Shown here piece after piece: positions 1 to 9,193 of a stretch of 64,000 nucleotides of DNA. The DNA is from Marinobacter algicola DG893 (GTDB taxonomy: Bacteria; Pseudomonadota; Gammaproteobacteria; Pseudomonadales; Oleiphilaceae). The stretch covers positions 1 through 64,000 of the forward strand of contig NZ_ABCP01000014.1 in the NCBI RefSeq assembly GCF_000170835.1, in the 5' to 3' direction. Position numbers and translations under genes: made by a program. The notes under the pieces were generated by a model. It was not told the origin of the DNA. It was given only the letters and a program-made list of their open reading frames with translations, and did not search any database. Each line of letters starts with the position of its first letter. Positions within the stretch are counted from its first letter, which is position 1.

Positions 1-33
1 AGCCCACTTCCTCAAAGCTAGAAGGTCTCGATT

Positions 34-411
34 ATGAATAAGTCTGAGCCAGTCAACGTATTGGGCGAGAAACTGGAAGTATGCGGTACGGATCCGGAGA
101 CCGGGTTTTATCGGGATGGGTGTTGCAACACTGGCCCGGATGACCTGGGGGCCCATGTTGTCTGTGCAGTCGTCACCGATGATTTTCTGGAATATTCCAG
201 CGCCCAGGGTAACGATCTCAGCACACCTCGGCCGGAGTTTGGCTTCCCGGGGTTGAAAGAGGGGGATTCCTGGTGCCTGTGTGCCTCCCGCTGGCAGGAG
301 GCGTTTGAGGCCGATAGTGCGCCGCGTGTGAAGTTGCGTGCGACGCATCGTTCAGCGTTGAAGTATTCAAAGCTGGAAGATCTTAAGCGTCACTCCGTGG
401 ATTTGAGCTAA
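34..411 (+). CDS. DUF2237 family protein
   Basis: This 125-residue soluble protein matches the DUF2237 family, small bacterial proteins of unknown biochemical role. Family signatures visible are the early GTDPETGFYRDGCC block (about residues 19-32), a central CNTGPDDLGAHVVCAVV segment and a C-terminal stretch rich in His and Lys. Four cysteines (two adjacent in DGCC, two in WCLCASRW) could bind a metal or form disulfides, but that is inference. There is no signal peptide or membrane segment. It ends four bases before tmcA, so the two are probably co-transcribed; whether the roles are linked is unknown. Confidence 0.85.
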   Translation: MNKSEPVNVLGEKLEVCGTDPETGFYRDGCCNTGPDDLGAHVVCAVVTDDFLEYSSAQGNDLSTPRPEFGFPGLKEGDSWCLCASRWQEAFEADSAPRVKLRATHRSALKYSKLEDLKRHSVDLS

Positions 412-415
412 GTGA

Positions 416-2557
416 ATGGCGGATCAAATCGGGCCTGATCTGTCCGGGTGGCAGGAACTGCAAGCCAGATTGCGGGCTGCCGGACATCGGCGGTTGGTGG
501 TTTTAGACGGGGATCGCACCGCCTCTCTCGCGTGGCTGGGGGAACTTCTTCCAGCGTTGTCGGTAGCGCCAGGGATCTGGACTGGGCCGGTTGAGGATCA
601 GCCGGAATCCTCGCTGACCTCGATCAAACCGGTTGAAGGACGTCGCTGGTTGGGACAGGAACTGGCTTGTGTAGTCTGGGATGGCTGGCGGGGGAATCCG
701 CCGGACGGCTTTGCGGCGTTGTCGGGAACACTTGCGGCCGGTGGTCTGTTTTTCTGGCTGATGCCAAAGCTGAAAGAGTGGGGCGGTTTCGACGATCCGG
801 ATTACCGGCGTACCGGGTTGGATGGAATCGATCAGCATCCGTTTGCGGCTCGTCTGGCGGGGGTTGTGGCCGGTGATCCTGATATTATTCGCATTAACCC
901 GTCTGTTGACCCTCAGCCGCCACTGCCAACGGTTGTACCACCCGGCGATGCCTTCCGGGTAGGCGCTACCGATGACCAGCGCGCGCTTGTGGAAGAGGTG
1001 GTTCGAACGGGGCTGGGGCGGCGTCGGCGACCGCTGGTGGTGACGGCGGATCGGGGGCGGGGTAAGTCTGCAGCCCTGGGCCTGTCGGCGGTTCGTCTTC
1101 TGAATGAAGGGCGGCGGCGCGTGATTGTGACGGCGCCAGGGCCGGATGCGGTGAAAACATTGTTTCACCACGCCCGCCTGGCCTGCGGACAGGCCTCAGA
1201 TCCTGGCATGGGCACGGACAATGTTGCGGTGGGCGATCAGGGGCGGCTGGAATATTGGCCCCTGGATCGGCTGCTTGCCGAAAAGCCGGAGGCGGAGGTG
1301 GTGATGGTGGATGAAGCCGCCGCCATACCGGCAGACTTGCTCAAGCAGATACTGCTGGGCTGGCCGAGGGTGATATACGCTTCCACGGTGCATGGCTATG
1401 AAGGTTCCGGTAGAGGCTTTGCCATCCGGTTTCGCTCGGTGCTGGATGCCGAAACGCCTCAATGGCGCAACACATCGATTACGGCGCCCATACGATGGTC
1501 TGGCTCTGACCCCCTGGAGCCGTTGACGCGTCGGATGTTTCTGCTGGATGCCCAGGCGCCATCCATCAGTCAGGACGATGTGAATGTCGCCGTTGAGCGC
1601 TGGAACCCGGGCACCGCGAAAGACAGTGAATTGGAGGAGGCCTTCGGTTTGCTGGTGGATGCCCACTACCGTACCTCTCCCGGTGACTTGCGCCAGTGGA
1701 TGGACGACCCGGCTGCGGTGAGTTGGCGCCTGACGCGCGGTCGTGTTCTGGTCGGCGTGCTTTGGGCGACGGTGGAAGGGGGGCTGGACAGCGAGCTTGC
1801 AGAGCAGGTCATGTTGGGCAAGCGCCGCTTGCGGGGACATCTTTTGCCCCAGTCCCTGGCCACCCACAGTGGATTTGCCGAAGCAGCCTGCCAGCGCCTG
1901 TTGCGCATCGTGCGGATTGCCGTGAGTGCCGAGGTTCGCGGTGAGGGGCTGGGTCAGACACTGGTGGCGGCTGCGAATGATTATGCGTGCAAGCAGGGGC
2001 TGGACGGTATCGGTACCAGTTTCGGCGGCAACGCCGGACTGTTGTCGTTCTGGCAGCGGTGCGGGTTGGAACCAGTGCGGCTTGGCCTGAAGCGCGAAGC
2101 CAGCAGCGGCGAGTATCCCCTGCAGTTGCTTGCCGGGGTGTCTGCACAAGGTAAGGCGTTGACAGACCATTTGCGTCGCAGGTTGACGGAGCACTGGCTC
2201 ACCCTCGTGCCGCGCAACTGGGTGGACGCAGAGCCGGAGTTGATTCTGCGGATAACCTGCAGCCTTCCCGCTGGCAGACCGCTCAATAAGGATGACTTCA
2301 GGGACCTGCACAGTTTTGCCAATGGCTATCGGGGCTTCGATCTGGCCTTGCCGGTACTGAGGCGGCTATCATTGCAGGCAGGCGTCGTCAACGAGATGAC
2401 TGACGAACGTTCGCGCTCCCTCTGGGCCAGGGCGGTGCTACAGGACTGGTCGTGGCCCGATCTGCAGGCAGACGGTGAATGCGTGGGTCGGGAGGCAGGC
2501 GAAGCGGAATTGCGCTCTCTGGTGGGCGATATTTTGCAGAACCGGCCCGACTTGTGA
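416..2557 (+). CDS. tmcA: tRNA(Met) cytidine acetyltransferase TmcA
   Basis: TmcA uses ATP and acetyl-CoA to make N4-acetylcytidine at the wobble position of elongator tRNA-Met, which protects AUG decoding from misreading of AUA. The 713-residue length fits the family. The N-terminal DUF1726 region is followed by an RNA-helicase-like ATPase module with a Walker A motif (ADRGRGKS, about residues 210-217) and a Walker B-like VVMVDEAAAIP near 296-306, then a GNAT acetyltransferase core whose acetyl-CoA loop is RGEGLGQT around residue 507, and a C-terminal tRNA-binding part. It starts four bases after the DUF2237 gene. Long open frames on the opposite strand are codon-bias shadows. Confidence 0.95.
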   Translation: MADQIGPDLSGWQELQARLRAAGHRRLVVLDGDRTASLAWLGELLPALSVAPGIWTGPVEDQPESSLTSIKPVEGRRWLGQELACVVWDGWRGNPPDGFAALSGTLAAGGLFFWLMPKLKEWGGFDDPDYRRTGLDGIDQHPFAARLAGVVAGDPDIIRINPSVDPQPPLPTVVPPGDAFRVGATDDQRALVEEVVRTGLGRRRRPLVVTADRGRGKSAALGLSAVRLLNEGRRRVIVTAPGPDAVKTLFHHARLACGQASDPGMGTDNVAVGDQGRLEYWPLDRLLAEKPEAEVVMVDEAAAIPADLLKQILLGWPRVIYASTVHGYEGSGRGFAIRFRSVLDAETPQWRNTSITAPIRWSGSDPLEPLTRRMFLLDAQAPSISQDDVNVAVERWNPGTAKDSELEEAFGLLVDAHYRTSPGDLRQWMDDPAAVSWRLTRGRVLVGVLWATVEGGLDSELAEQVMLGKRRLRGHLLPQSLATHSGFAEAACQRLLRIVRIAVSAEVRGEGLGQTLVAAANDYACKQGLDGIGTSFGGNAGLLSFWQRCGLEPVRLGLKREASSGEYPLQLLAGVSAQGKALTDHLRRRLTEHWLTLVPRNWVDAEPELILRITCSLPAGRPLNKDDFRDLHSFANGYRGFDLALPVLRRLSLQAGVVNEMTDERSRSLWARAVLQDWSWPDLQADGECVGREAGEAELRSLVGDILQNRPDL

Positions 2558-2630
2558 ACCGCTCGCTTTCATTGCCGCCCGCGACTGACCAGAATATCCG
2601 CAAAAATAAATCAACAGAGACTGAATCACC

Positions 2631-3326
2631 ATGGCCCAGGGAACCGGCACCATCCTCCTGAGATTTCTCGCCGCGCTGGTCGCAGGCGCGCTGATGACAG
2701 CGTGTGCGACGGGCGAAGATCCATCCAACCTCAAGCAGCGTCGGGCGTCAGTAGCGGACACGCCCTTGATGGAAGCGGTCAGTAACGGAGATCTTGAACG
2801 GACCGAGTCGCTTGCGGCCTCTGGTATGTCTTTGAACACATTAACCGAGGCCGGCACACCGCTTTCGGCTGCGGTGAGGGCGGGTGAGGACCGAATTGTC
2901 TGGTTCTTGCTCAGCGAAGGCGCCGCGCCGGATCTGGCGCCAGAAAGTGGCGTAACGCCGTTGATGATTGCCTCAGAGGATGGTCACCGGCGGATCGTGC
3001 AACTGTTGTTGTCGGCCGGTGCCAGCGTAAATGCATCGGACGCTGAGGGGACAACGCCGGTGATCCGTGCCGCCCGTAACGGTCATCTTTCCGTGGTGAA
3101 AGTGCTGTTGGCCGCCGGGGCGAACGTCAATGTGAATCAGGGCGGCCATTCGCTGTTGATGCACATTGTTGAGGGCGGGGACTTACTGACCGCCGAGATG
3201 CTGCTGGCGGCGGGTGCAGACGTTAACTATCGCGGTAGTGACGGGCAAACGGCGCTGGATCTGGCGCGGGCCAGCAACAACCGGGATATCGAGATGTTGC
3301 TGATCCAGGCCGGCGCCGAGCTATGA
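2631..3326 (+). CDS. ankyrin-repeat lipoprotein
   Basis: The 231-residue product starts with a hydrophobic signal segment ending in the lipobox-like LMTAC (Cys near residue 25), so it is predicted to be a lipid-anchored envelope protein. The rest is a solenoid of about five ankyrin repeats (roughly residues 40-228) with recurrent TPL and LLLSAGA-type motifs, for example TPLMIASEDGHRRIVQLLL. Ankyrin repeats mediate protein-protein contacts; the partner cannot be told from the sequence. It lies 73 bases after tmcA and faces the convergent hydrolase gene, so it is the last gene of this rightward group. Confidence 0.88.
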   Translation: MAQGTGTILLRFLAALVAGALMTACATGEDPSNLKQRRASVADTPLMEAVSNGDLERTESLAASGMSLNTLTEAGTPLSAAVRAGEDRIVWFLLSEGAAPDLAPESGVTPLMIASEDGHRRIVQLLLSAGASVNASDAEGTTPVIRAARNGHLSVVKVLLAAGANVNVNQGGHSLLMHIVEGGDLLTAEMLLAAGADVNYRGSDGQTALDLARASNNRDIEMLLIQAGAEL

Positions 3327-3344
3327 CACGGGCTCACTGACCTT

Positions 3345-4448
3345 TCAGCGCAGTGCCATGGGGTCGTTGCTGTCGTTCAGTTCCGGCTCGAAGTGTTCTT
3401 CAACCACAGCGTCAGGCACGTCCCTGACGGTCGGGAAAGACCAGGCGGGCTTGTGATCCTTGTCGATCAACCTGGCTCTGATACCTTCCCGCAAGTCTGG
3501 TCGCCGGGTACAGCGGGCTGCCATGGTGTATTCCATCCGGAAGACGTCCTTCAGTGACATTTGCTGCGCCTTCTTTAGCTGGGTCCAGACCAGCCAGGCG
3601 GTGACCGGGCAGCCGTTGCGCAGGTTATTCACGCAGCCTTGCCACCAGTCGCTGTCGATCTCCGCCGCCAGGAGATTCTCAACAATGGCCGGTAGCTCAT
3701 CGCCTGCGCTGAGCCTGGCGATGTCCTGCTCATGCCGCGCCAGTTCACTGGTTGGCAGTGCCCTGTAGTCGGGATGCTCAAGTTGCTTGACGAGCCGGAA
3801 CAGGCGGTTGTCATCCGCCGCTGATTCACCGGTCCAACGCTCCTCTTTCAAGCGCTCGATCAGTGAATCCACCTGATCTGGCAGGATGGCCATGTCAGCC
3901 AGGCCGACCCTCAACACGTCAGAGACATTCAGCCGGGCTCCGGTCAGCCCCATGAACAAACCGATGCGGCCTGGCAGCCGATTGAGGAACCAGCTCGCAC
4001 CGACATCCGGAAACAGGCCTATGGTTATCTCCGGCATGGCCAATGTGACATCGGGCGTTACCAGGCGGTAGCGGCAGGCGGAGAAAATGCCAAGTCCACC
4101 GCCCATCACCACGCCGTGGCCGATGGCGATCACCGGCTTGGGAAAGCGGTGGATGGTGTAGTCCAGGCGATACTCACTGGCAAAGAATTCGGCCGGTGCG
4201 TCCGGGTCTTCGTCACCGGACAGGGCGCCATAGAGTTCGCGGATATTGCCACCCGCGCAGAACGCACGTTCACCGGCGCCGCGGAAAATAACCAGGCTGA
4301 TGTGGTCGGCTTCGGCCCACTGATCCAGTACTGCCTGGGTTTCGCGGATCATCGACGCGGACAGGGCGTTCAGGGTGGCAGGGGAATCCAGCGTGATCAG
4401 ACCAATGTTGCCTTCCCTGCACGCGATTTCCTGAACCTGAATGGACAT
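3345..4448 (-). CDS. enoyl-CoA hydratase/isomerase family, 3-hydroxyisobutyryl-CoA hydrolase-like
   Basis: This 367-residue crotonase-fold protein resembles 3-hydroxyisobutyryl-CoA hydrolase (valine degradation) more than simple hydratases: it is about 100 residues longer than a typical enoyl-CoA hydratase and carries the HIBCH-type MPEITIGLFPDVG motif, with the Glu and Asp positions used by that subfamily. The oxyanion-hole segments AFCAGGNIREL and GVVMGGGLG are both present, as is the C-terminal EEHFEPELND-type tail. It probably acts in the cytosol on a branched 3-hydroxyacyl-CoA. It is monocistronic, convergent with the ankyrin gene and divergent from the cytochrome gene. An enoyl-CoA hydratase role is the alternative. 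Confidence 0.85.
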   Translation of the reverse strand: MSIQVQEIACREGNIGLITLDSPATLNALSASMIRETQAVLDQWAEADHISLVIFRGAGERAFCAGGNIRELYGALSGDEDPDAPAEFFASEYRLDYTIHRFPKPVIAIGHGVVMGGGLGIFSACRYRLVTPDVTLAMPEITIGLFPDVGASWFLNRLPGRIGLFMGLTGARLNVSDVLRVGLADMAILPDQVDSLIERLKEERWTGESAADDNRLFRLVKQLEHPDYRALPTSELARHEQDIARLSAGDELPAIVENLLAAEIDSDWWQGCVNNLRNGCPVTAWLVWTQLKKAQQMSLKDVFRMEYTMAARCTRRPDLREGIRARLIDKDHKPAWSFPTVRDVPDAVVEEHFEPELNDSNDPMALR

Positions 4449-4552
4449 GTCGACTTCTCCGCATCGAATGGGGTGATAAAAGGTGGTTACAGGTGATGGG
4501 AATAGTGACGTAAATGATGTCCGGCTACGTACGGTTTATTGATCCATCACAT

Positions 4553-4580
4553 TTGAGCTTTGTTCCTGCTGTGCTATAAA
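4553..4580 (+). promoter_or_regulatory. putative sigma-70 promoter of the cytochrome c gene
   Basis: TTGAGC (4553-4558) and TATAAA (4575-4580) are separated by 16 bases, about 64 bases before the cytochrome start. The TGC just before the -10 box resembles an extended -10. This is by eye only. Confidence 0.45.
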
Positions 4581-4643
4581 TTCGTGCAACTTGCGCACCG
4601 GCAGGGTCCTGTCGGGCTATAAAACGATGAGAGGGTAAAACCA

Positions 4644-4982
4644 ATGAGACTGAAATACCACACCCTGGCTGCCGTGTTTGTGTTGGGGGCTGCCGCTCCC
4701 GCCGTTACCATCGCCGCTGGTGATGCTGAGGCCGGTAAAACCAAGGCCGCCGTGTGCGCAGCCTGCCATGGCAAGAATGGCATCGCGGCCATTCCGGGTT
4801 ACCCCAACCTGGCAGGGCAAAATGAGCAATATCTGGTGTCCTCGCTCAAGGCGTACAAGAACAATCAACGTAACGGTGGCCAGGCCGCCATCATGCAGGG
4901 TCAGGCGGCGGGCCTCAGCGATGAGGACATTGCCAACCTGGCTGCTTATTACGCCAGCCTTCCGGCGGGTGGTGGGGAATAA
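4644..4982 (+). CDS. periplasmic class I cytochrome c (c553/c5-like)
   Basis: The 112-residue protein has a Sec signal peptide of about 25 residues (ending near [10 protein letters not shown]) and one haem c attachment motif CAACH at residues 38-42. Met84 in [11 protein letters not shown] is the likely sixth iron ligand. The size and the [10 protein letters not shown] segment are typical of small soluble electron-shuttling cytochromes. It is expected to carry electrons in the periplasm to a terminal oxidase or peroxidase; the partner is not visible here. It stands alone between a divergent hydrolase and the convergent ppnN gene. Confidence 0.92.
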   Translation: MRLKYHTLAAVFVLGAAAPAVTIAAGDAEAGKTKAAVCAACHGKNGIAAIPGYPNLAGQNEQYLVSSLKAYKNNQRNGGQAAIMQGQAAGLSDEDIANLAAYYASLPAGGGE

Positions 4983-4994
4983 TCCCCATCACCG

Positions 4995-6389
4995 TCAGGG
5001 CATGGCAGGCGTTGCTTCGCTGATAATTCGGTAACTGGGTTCGTAAGCGCCGGAACCGGGCAGCTTCATCCGGTCCTGGGCGACGAACTCTTTCAACATC
5101 GCTTCCAGGGGAGCCAGTAGTTCCGGGTCGCCGGATATTTCAAACGGCCCCTTGGCCTGCACGTGGCGTATGCCGCTTTCCTTGACGTTGCCGGCGACGA
5201 TGCCGCTGAATGCCTTGCGCAGGTTGGCGGCAATCAGGTGAACTGGCTGGTCACGGTGTAGCTCCAGCGACCGCATGCTTTTGTGGGTAGGCTCGAACGG
5301 CATCTGGAACACCGGGTCGATCTTCAGCATCCAGTTGAAATAGTAGGCGTCCTGCATGGCCCGGCGGAAGGTTTCCACGTCCTTCATACCCTGTTTCATG
5401 GTATGGGCGACTTTGTCCGGATCGTCGATGATGATCTCGTACTTGCTGGCGGCTTCATCGCCGAGCGCATTGCGAATGAACTGGTCTATCATCTCGAAGT
5501 ATTCCGCGTTTTCCTGCTGTCCGGTAAAGACGACCGGGAAGGGCAGGTCGGCGTTGTCCGGGTGCAGCAGGATGCCCAGCAGATAGAGAATTTCCTCGGC
5601 GGTACCCACACCTCCGGGGAACACAATCACGCCGTGGCCCGTCCGAACGAAAGCTTCGAGGCGCTTCTCGATGTCCGGCATGATCACCAGCTCGTTAACG
5701 ATCGGGTTCGGCGCTTCGGCACCGATGATGCCCGGTTCCGTCAGGCCGATGTAACGGCCGTTTTTTACCCGCTGTTTCGCATGGCCAATGGTCGCGCCTT
5801 TCATCGGGCCTTTCATGGCGCCAGGGCCACAACCGGTGCAAATGCTCAGCCCGCGCAGGCCTAACTGGTGGCCCACTTCCTTGCTGTACTGATATTCGCG
5901 CTCGTTGATGGAGTGGCCACCCCAACACACCACCAGGTCCGGATGACGCCCTGCCTGCAGCACGCGGGCGTTGCGGAGAATGTGAAAAATCAGGTTGGTA
6001 ATGCCTTCAGGGTCGTCCCGGCGCAGTCCCTCTGCAGACTCGGGGATGGAATAGGAATAAATGATATCCCGCAATACCGAAAACAGATGTTCCCGAATGG
6101 CGCGCAACATCTGCCCGTCCACAAACGCATGGGCCGGCGCATTGACCAGTTCCAGTTTGAGGCCGCGTGGTTGTGGAATCAGGCGAACGTCGAAGTCGGC
6201 GTGGGCTTCCATCAGAGTTTTACCGTCGTCGGTTTCAACACCCGTATTGAGCACGGCCAGGGCGCATTGCCGGAATAGCCGGTACAGGCCCCCTTCGCTT
6301 TTGTCCTTAAGTCGGTTGACTTCAAAGTTGGAGAGGATTTCCAGGCTGCCTTCTGGAGAAACCAGGGCATTGATGGTGGATTCGGTCAT
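4995..6389 (-). CDS. ppnN: nucleotide 5'-monophosphate nucleosidase PpnN
   Basis: PpnN (formerly YgdH) splits purine and pyrimidine nucleoside monophosphates into base and ribose 5-phosphate, and is controlled by (p)ppGpp in Escherichia coli. The Met at 6389 is chosen because it gives the family N-terminus MTESTINALVSPEGSL and has a purine-rich AGGAG upstream; the open frame continues 33 codons further but that part looks non-native. The product is about 464 residues. LOG-family features are WGGHSINEREYQY, GCGPGAMKGPMKGA and the hallmark PGGVGTAEE. It is monocistronic and divergent from thiI. Confidence 0.93.
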   Translation of the reverse strand: MTESTINALVSPEGSLEILSNFEVNRLKDKSEGGLYRLFRQCALAVLNTGVETDDGKTLMEAHADFDVRLIPQPRGLKLELVNAPAHAFVDGQMLRAIREHLFSVLRDIIYSYSIPESAEGLRRDDPEGITNLIFHILRNARVLQAGRHPDLVVCWGGHSINEREYQYSKEVGHQLGLRGLSICTGCGPGAMKGPMKGATIGHAKQRVKNGRYIGLTEPGIIGAEAPNPIVNELVIMPDIEKRLEAFVRTGHGVIVFPGGVGTAEEILYLLGILLHPDNADLPFPVVFTGQQENAEYFEMIDQFIRNALGDEAASKYEIIIDDPDKVAHTMKQGMKDVETFRRAMQDAYYFNWMLKIDPVFQMPFEPTHKSMRSLELHRDQPVHLIAANLRKAFSGIVAGNVKESGIRHVQAKGPFEISGDPELLAPLEAMLKEFVAQDRMKLPGSGAYEPSYRIISEATPAMP

Positions 6390-6550
6390 GAACGGAAGAA
6401 CTCCTGAATGTGCTGCGGGCCCTTGGCGATAGGGCGTTCCTTTCTGTTTCAGTATAGCGGGTCTCGAGAATGCCCGATTTTGAGGCAAACCGTGAAACCG
6501 TTACACTAAGCGCTTTACTGTAATTACGCTACCCGACAGACGTCCGATTT

Positions 6551-8005
6551 ATGAAACTCCTTATACGCCCCGCCGCTGAAGTGGCCATCAAGAGCAAACC
6601 CGTTCGCCGGCAACAGATGCGGCACCTGCGGCAAAATATCCGTAAACTGCTGGCACGCCTGGACAACGATATCCACGTTGAGGGTTCCTGGGACCGGGTG
6701 GATGTGGCGATCCCTGACGGGCGTGGTTTGGCTGGCCCGGTGATAGATGAGTTGGGTCGTATTCCGGGGATTTCGACCATCCAGGAGATAGGTGTCTTTC
6801 CCTGGGTAAGTATGGACGACGTGGCGGAGCAGGCAGTAACGGCCTACGCAGACCGTATCCGCGGCAAAACCTTTGCGGTTCGGGTCCGCCGACAGGGTTA
6901 TCACGAATTTCGCTCAATTGACCTGGAGCGTTTTGTTGGAGCCGCCCTTTTTGAAGCCTCCGAGCCCAAGGGCGTAGACCTTCGCAACCCGGATATTGAA
7001 GTGCGTCTTGAGGTCCACGAGGACCATTACCACATTGCCCACCGCAAACACCGTGGTGCTGGCGGCTACCCGTTGGGCGCAGTGGAAACGGTGATGACTT
7101 TGGTGTCCGGTGGATATGACTCCTCGGTGGCGGCTTATTTGATGATGCGTCGGGGGCTTCGCTCCCATTTTCTGTTTTTCAGTCTCGGTGGCCCCGCCCA
7201 TGAAATTGGCGTGCGCCAGGTGGTGCATTATCTGTGGGATCGTTACGGCGCCTCCCACGGCGCCAAGTTCATTTCCGTGCCCTTTGAAGGCGTGGTGGCT
7301 GAAATCATGCGTTCAGTCAATCAGCGCCACTGGGGGGTGGTACTCAAACGCCAGATGCTGAAAGCCGCCTCTGATATTGCGGCCGCCAACAACGCCGCTG
7401 GTCTGGTGACCGGTGATGCCGTGGCGCAGGTGTCCAGCCAGACTCTGTCAAACCTCAACGTGGTGGACCGGGCCAGTAACGAGGTGGTGCTAAGGCCGCT
7501 GATTTCCATGGACAAGGAAACCATTATCAACATCGCCCGGGACATCGGTACCGAACCGTTTGCTCGCACTATGCCGGAGTACTGCGGTGTGATTTCCCGT
7601 AAGCCGGCCACCCGTGCCAAGCTCCATCGGGTAGAGGAAGATGAGGCCGCTATGGACGCCCGGGTATTGGAGCAGGCCATCGCCAGCCGTCAGGACACAC
7701 CGGTCAACCGCCTTCTGGAAACCACCCGGACGCCAGAAGAGGTGGAACTTGTTCATACGCCGGCCGTGAATGATGTGATCATTGACGTGCGCCACCCGTC
7801 TGAAGGGGAGCAGTCACCGCTGCAGCTCACCAGCAATCAGGTGATGGAGATACCGTTCTACGAGCTGAATGAGCGGATCCAGTCTATGCCGGACGACAAG
7901 CAGTACCTGCTGTACTGTGACCGCGGCACCATGAGCCGGATGCATGCCTGCCATCTGAAGGCCGAGGGGCACACCAATATCAAGGTGTACGCCCCGGCAA
8001 GCTGA
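6551..8005 (+). CDS. thiI: tRNA 4-thiouridine sulfurtransferase ThiI with rhodanese domain
   Basis: ThiI adenylates U8 of tRNA and transfers persulfide sulfur to give 4-thiouridine; it also supplies sulfur for the thiamine thiazole through ThiS. The 484 residues contain an N-terminal ferredoxin-like/THUMP RNA-binding region, a PP-loop ATP pyrophosphatase motif SGGYDSSVAAY near residue 186, and a C-terminal rhodanese domain. The two functional cysteines match the E. coli pair: Cys345 (YCGVISRKPATRAK) and Cys456 (YLLYCDRGTMSRMHA). It therefore belongs to the long rhodanese-bearing form. The stop lies three bases from the convergent amidohydrolase. Confidence 0.96.
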   Translation: MKLLIRPAAEVAIKSKPVRRQQMRHLRQNIRKLLARLDNDIHVEGSWDRVDVAIPDGRGLAGPVIDELGRIPGISTIQEIGVFPWVSMDDVAEQAVTAYADRIRGKTFAVRVRRQGYHEFRSIDLERFVGAALFEASEPKGVDLRNPDIEVRLEVHEDHYHIAHRKHRGAGGYPLGAVETVMTLVSGGYDSSVAAYLMMRRGLRSHFLFFSLGGPAHEIGVRQVVHYLWDRYGASHGAKFISVPFEGVVAEIMRSVNQRHWGVVLKRQMLKAASDIAAANNAAGLVTGDAVAQVSSQTLSNLNVVDRASNEVVLRPLISMDKETIINIARDIGTEPFARTMPEYCGVISRKPATRAKLHRVEEDEAAMDARVLEQAIASRQDTPVNRLLETTRTPEEVELVHTPAVNDVIIDVRHPSEGEQSPLQLTSNQVMEIPFYELNERIQSMPDDKQYLLYCDRGTMSRMHACHLKAEGHTNIKVYAPAS

Positions 8006-8008
8006 TGC

Positions 8009-9022
8009 CTACCCTTCCAGTCCCTTGAAGAACTGCTGCACGTTGGCGCTCAGAGCTTCCAGATCGTAACCGCCTTCCTGCACAACCAGGGTGGGCAGGC
8101 CGGTGCGACGGATGTCAGAGCCCAGGCGACAGAAGCCTTCGGAGGAAACCGATACCTTGGCCTGGGGGTCGTTGTAGTAGATGTCGAACCCCAAGGTCAG
8201 TATCAGCACGTCTGGCTGGAAAAGACGGATGGCAGCCAGTGCCTCATCCAGTTTGTCGAAAAAATCCTGCTCTGACGACCCGTGGGGCATCGGCAGGTTG
8301 ATGTTGTAGCCAAACCCCTCCCCTTCACCACGCTCGTCTTCATAGCCGCTGACCACCGGGTAGAAGTTGGTGGGATCACCGTGAATCGACACGTAGAGAA
8401 CATCGCTGCGATCGTAGAAGATTTCCTGGATGCCCTGGCCGTGGTGCATGTCGGTGTCCAGTATGGCAATCCTGGGATAACGGGGCTTCAAGTGCTCTGC
8501 GGCAATAGCGGCATTGTTGAGGTAACAGAAGCCTCCGGCGGCATCTTTTCGGGCGTGGTGGCCCGGCGGTCGACACACCGCGTAGGCGTGGCGCTCGCCG
8601 GCAACCAGGGCGTCAGCAGCGCCGAGCGCTGTCTGGGCAGACCAGTAGGCGGCGTCCCAGGTGTTTGCGCCGATGGGGCAGCTACCATCGGCCTGGTAGC
8701 GGGCGGCTTCGGCGAGGATGCCTTTGAGGGCATTCGGTGACCGAACGAAGATATTGGAAATCACTTCGTCACCCCAGTCTTCCATCTTCGACCAACGACG
8801 GTGGGCAGACTCCAAAAAGCGCAGGTAGCCCAGATCGTGGACCTTTGAAATCGCCCCGGCACCCTGGTCTGCTGGCTGTAATACCGGAATGCCCATGGCC
8901 TTCAGTCCTTCCAGCATTTGAGCGGTGCGATCAGGAACTTCCTGGGGCTGACGCATCTGGCCGCGGGTGAAGTAGGTCTTCGGAAGATGCTGATCCTGCG
9001 AGGGATGAAAAAACGCCTTCAT
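8009..9022 (-). CDS. histone deacetylase family amidohydrolase (acetylpolyamine amidohydrolase-like)
   Basis: This 337-residue class II HDAC-fold hydrolase probably removes acetyl groups from acetylated polyamines or similar small amines, using a catalytic zinc. The charge-relay and metal-binding motifs are visible: RPPGHHA, DTDMHHGQG (zinc ligands Asp and His) and LGFDIYYNDP, plus the GGYD loop near the C-terminus. The Met at 9022 is chosen because AGGAGG lies seven bases upstream and it gives the family start MKAFFHPSQ. It is a single gene divergent from gabD. A protein-lysine deacetylase role is possible but less usual in bacteria. Confidence 0.9.
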   Translation of the reverse strand: MKAFFHPSQDQHLPKTYFTRGQMRQPQEVPDRTAQMLEGLKAMGIPVLQPADQGAGAISKVHDLGYLRFLESAHRRWSKMEDWGDEVISNIFVRSPNALKGILAEAARYQADGSCPIGANTWDAAYWSAQTALGAADALVAGERHAYAVCRPPGHHARKDAAGGFCYLNNAAIAAEHLKPRYPRIAILDTDMHHGQGIQEIFYDRSDVLYVSIHGDPTNFYPVVSGYEDERGEGEGFGYNINLPMPHGSSEQDFFDKLDEALAAIRLFQPDVLILTLGFDIYYNDPQAKVSVSSEGFCRLGSDIRRTGLPTLVVQEGGYDLEALSANVQQFFKGLEG

Positions 9023-9193
9023 GTTCCTGCCTCCTGATAATGACATGGTTCGAGTATAGGCCCCCGCCGGCGCTGGTCAAAACACCATGGTCTGACTTTA
9101 CAGTGGCGGTTTCTGCATCCACTATGAGAGACATATCACACTGACGCAAACCCCAATTCATACATTCCGAGAACATTGTTAAAAGGAGCCGAG

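Noticed and set aside
1196..2311. A long open frame on the minus strand inside tmcA
   Set aside because: It is fully antisense to a clear tmcA, has no recognisable similarity and arises from GC-rich codon use.
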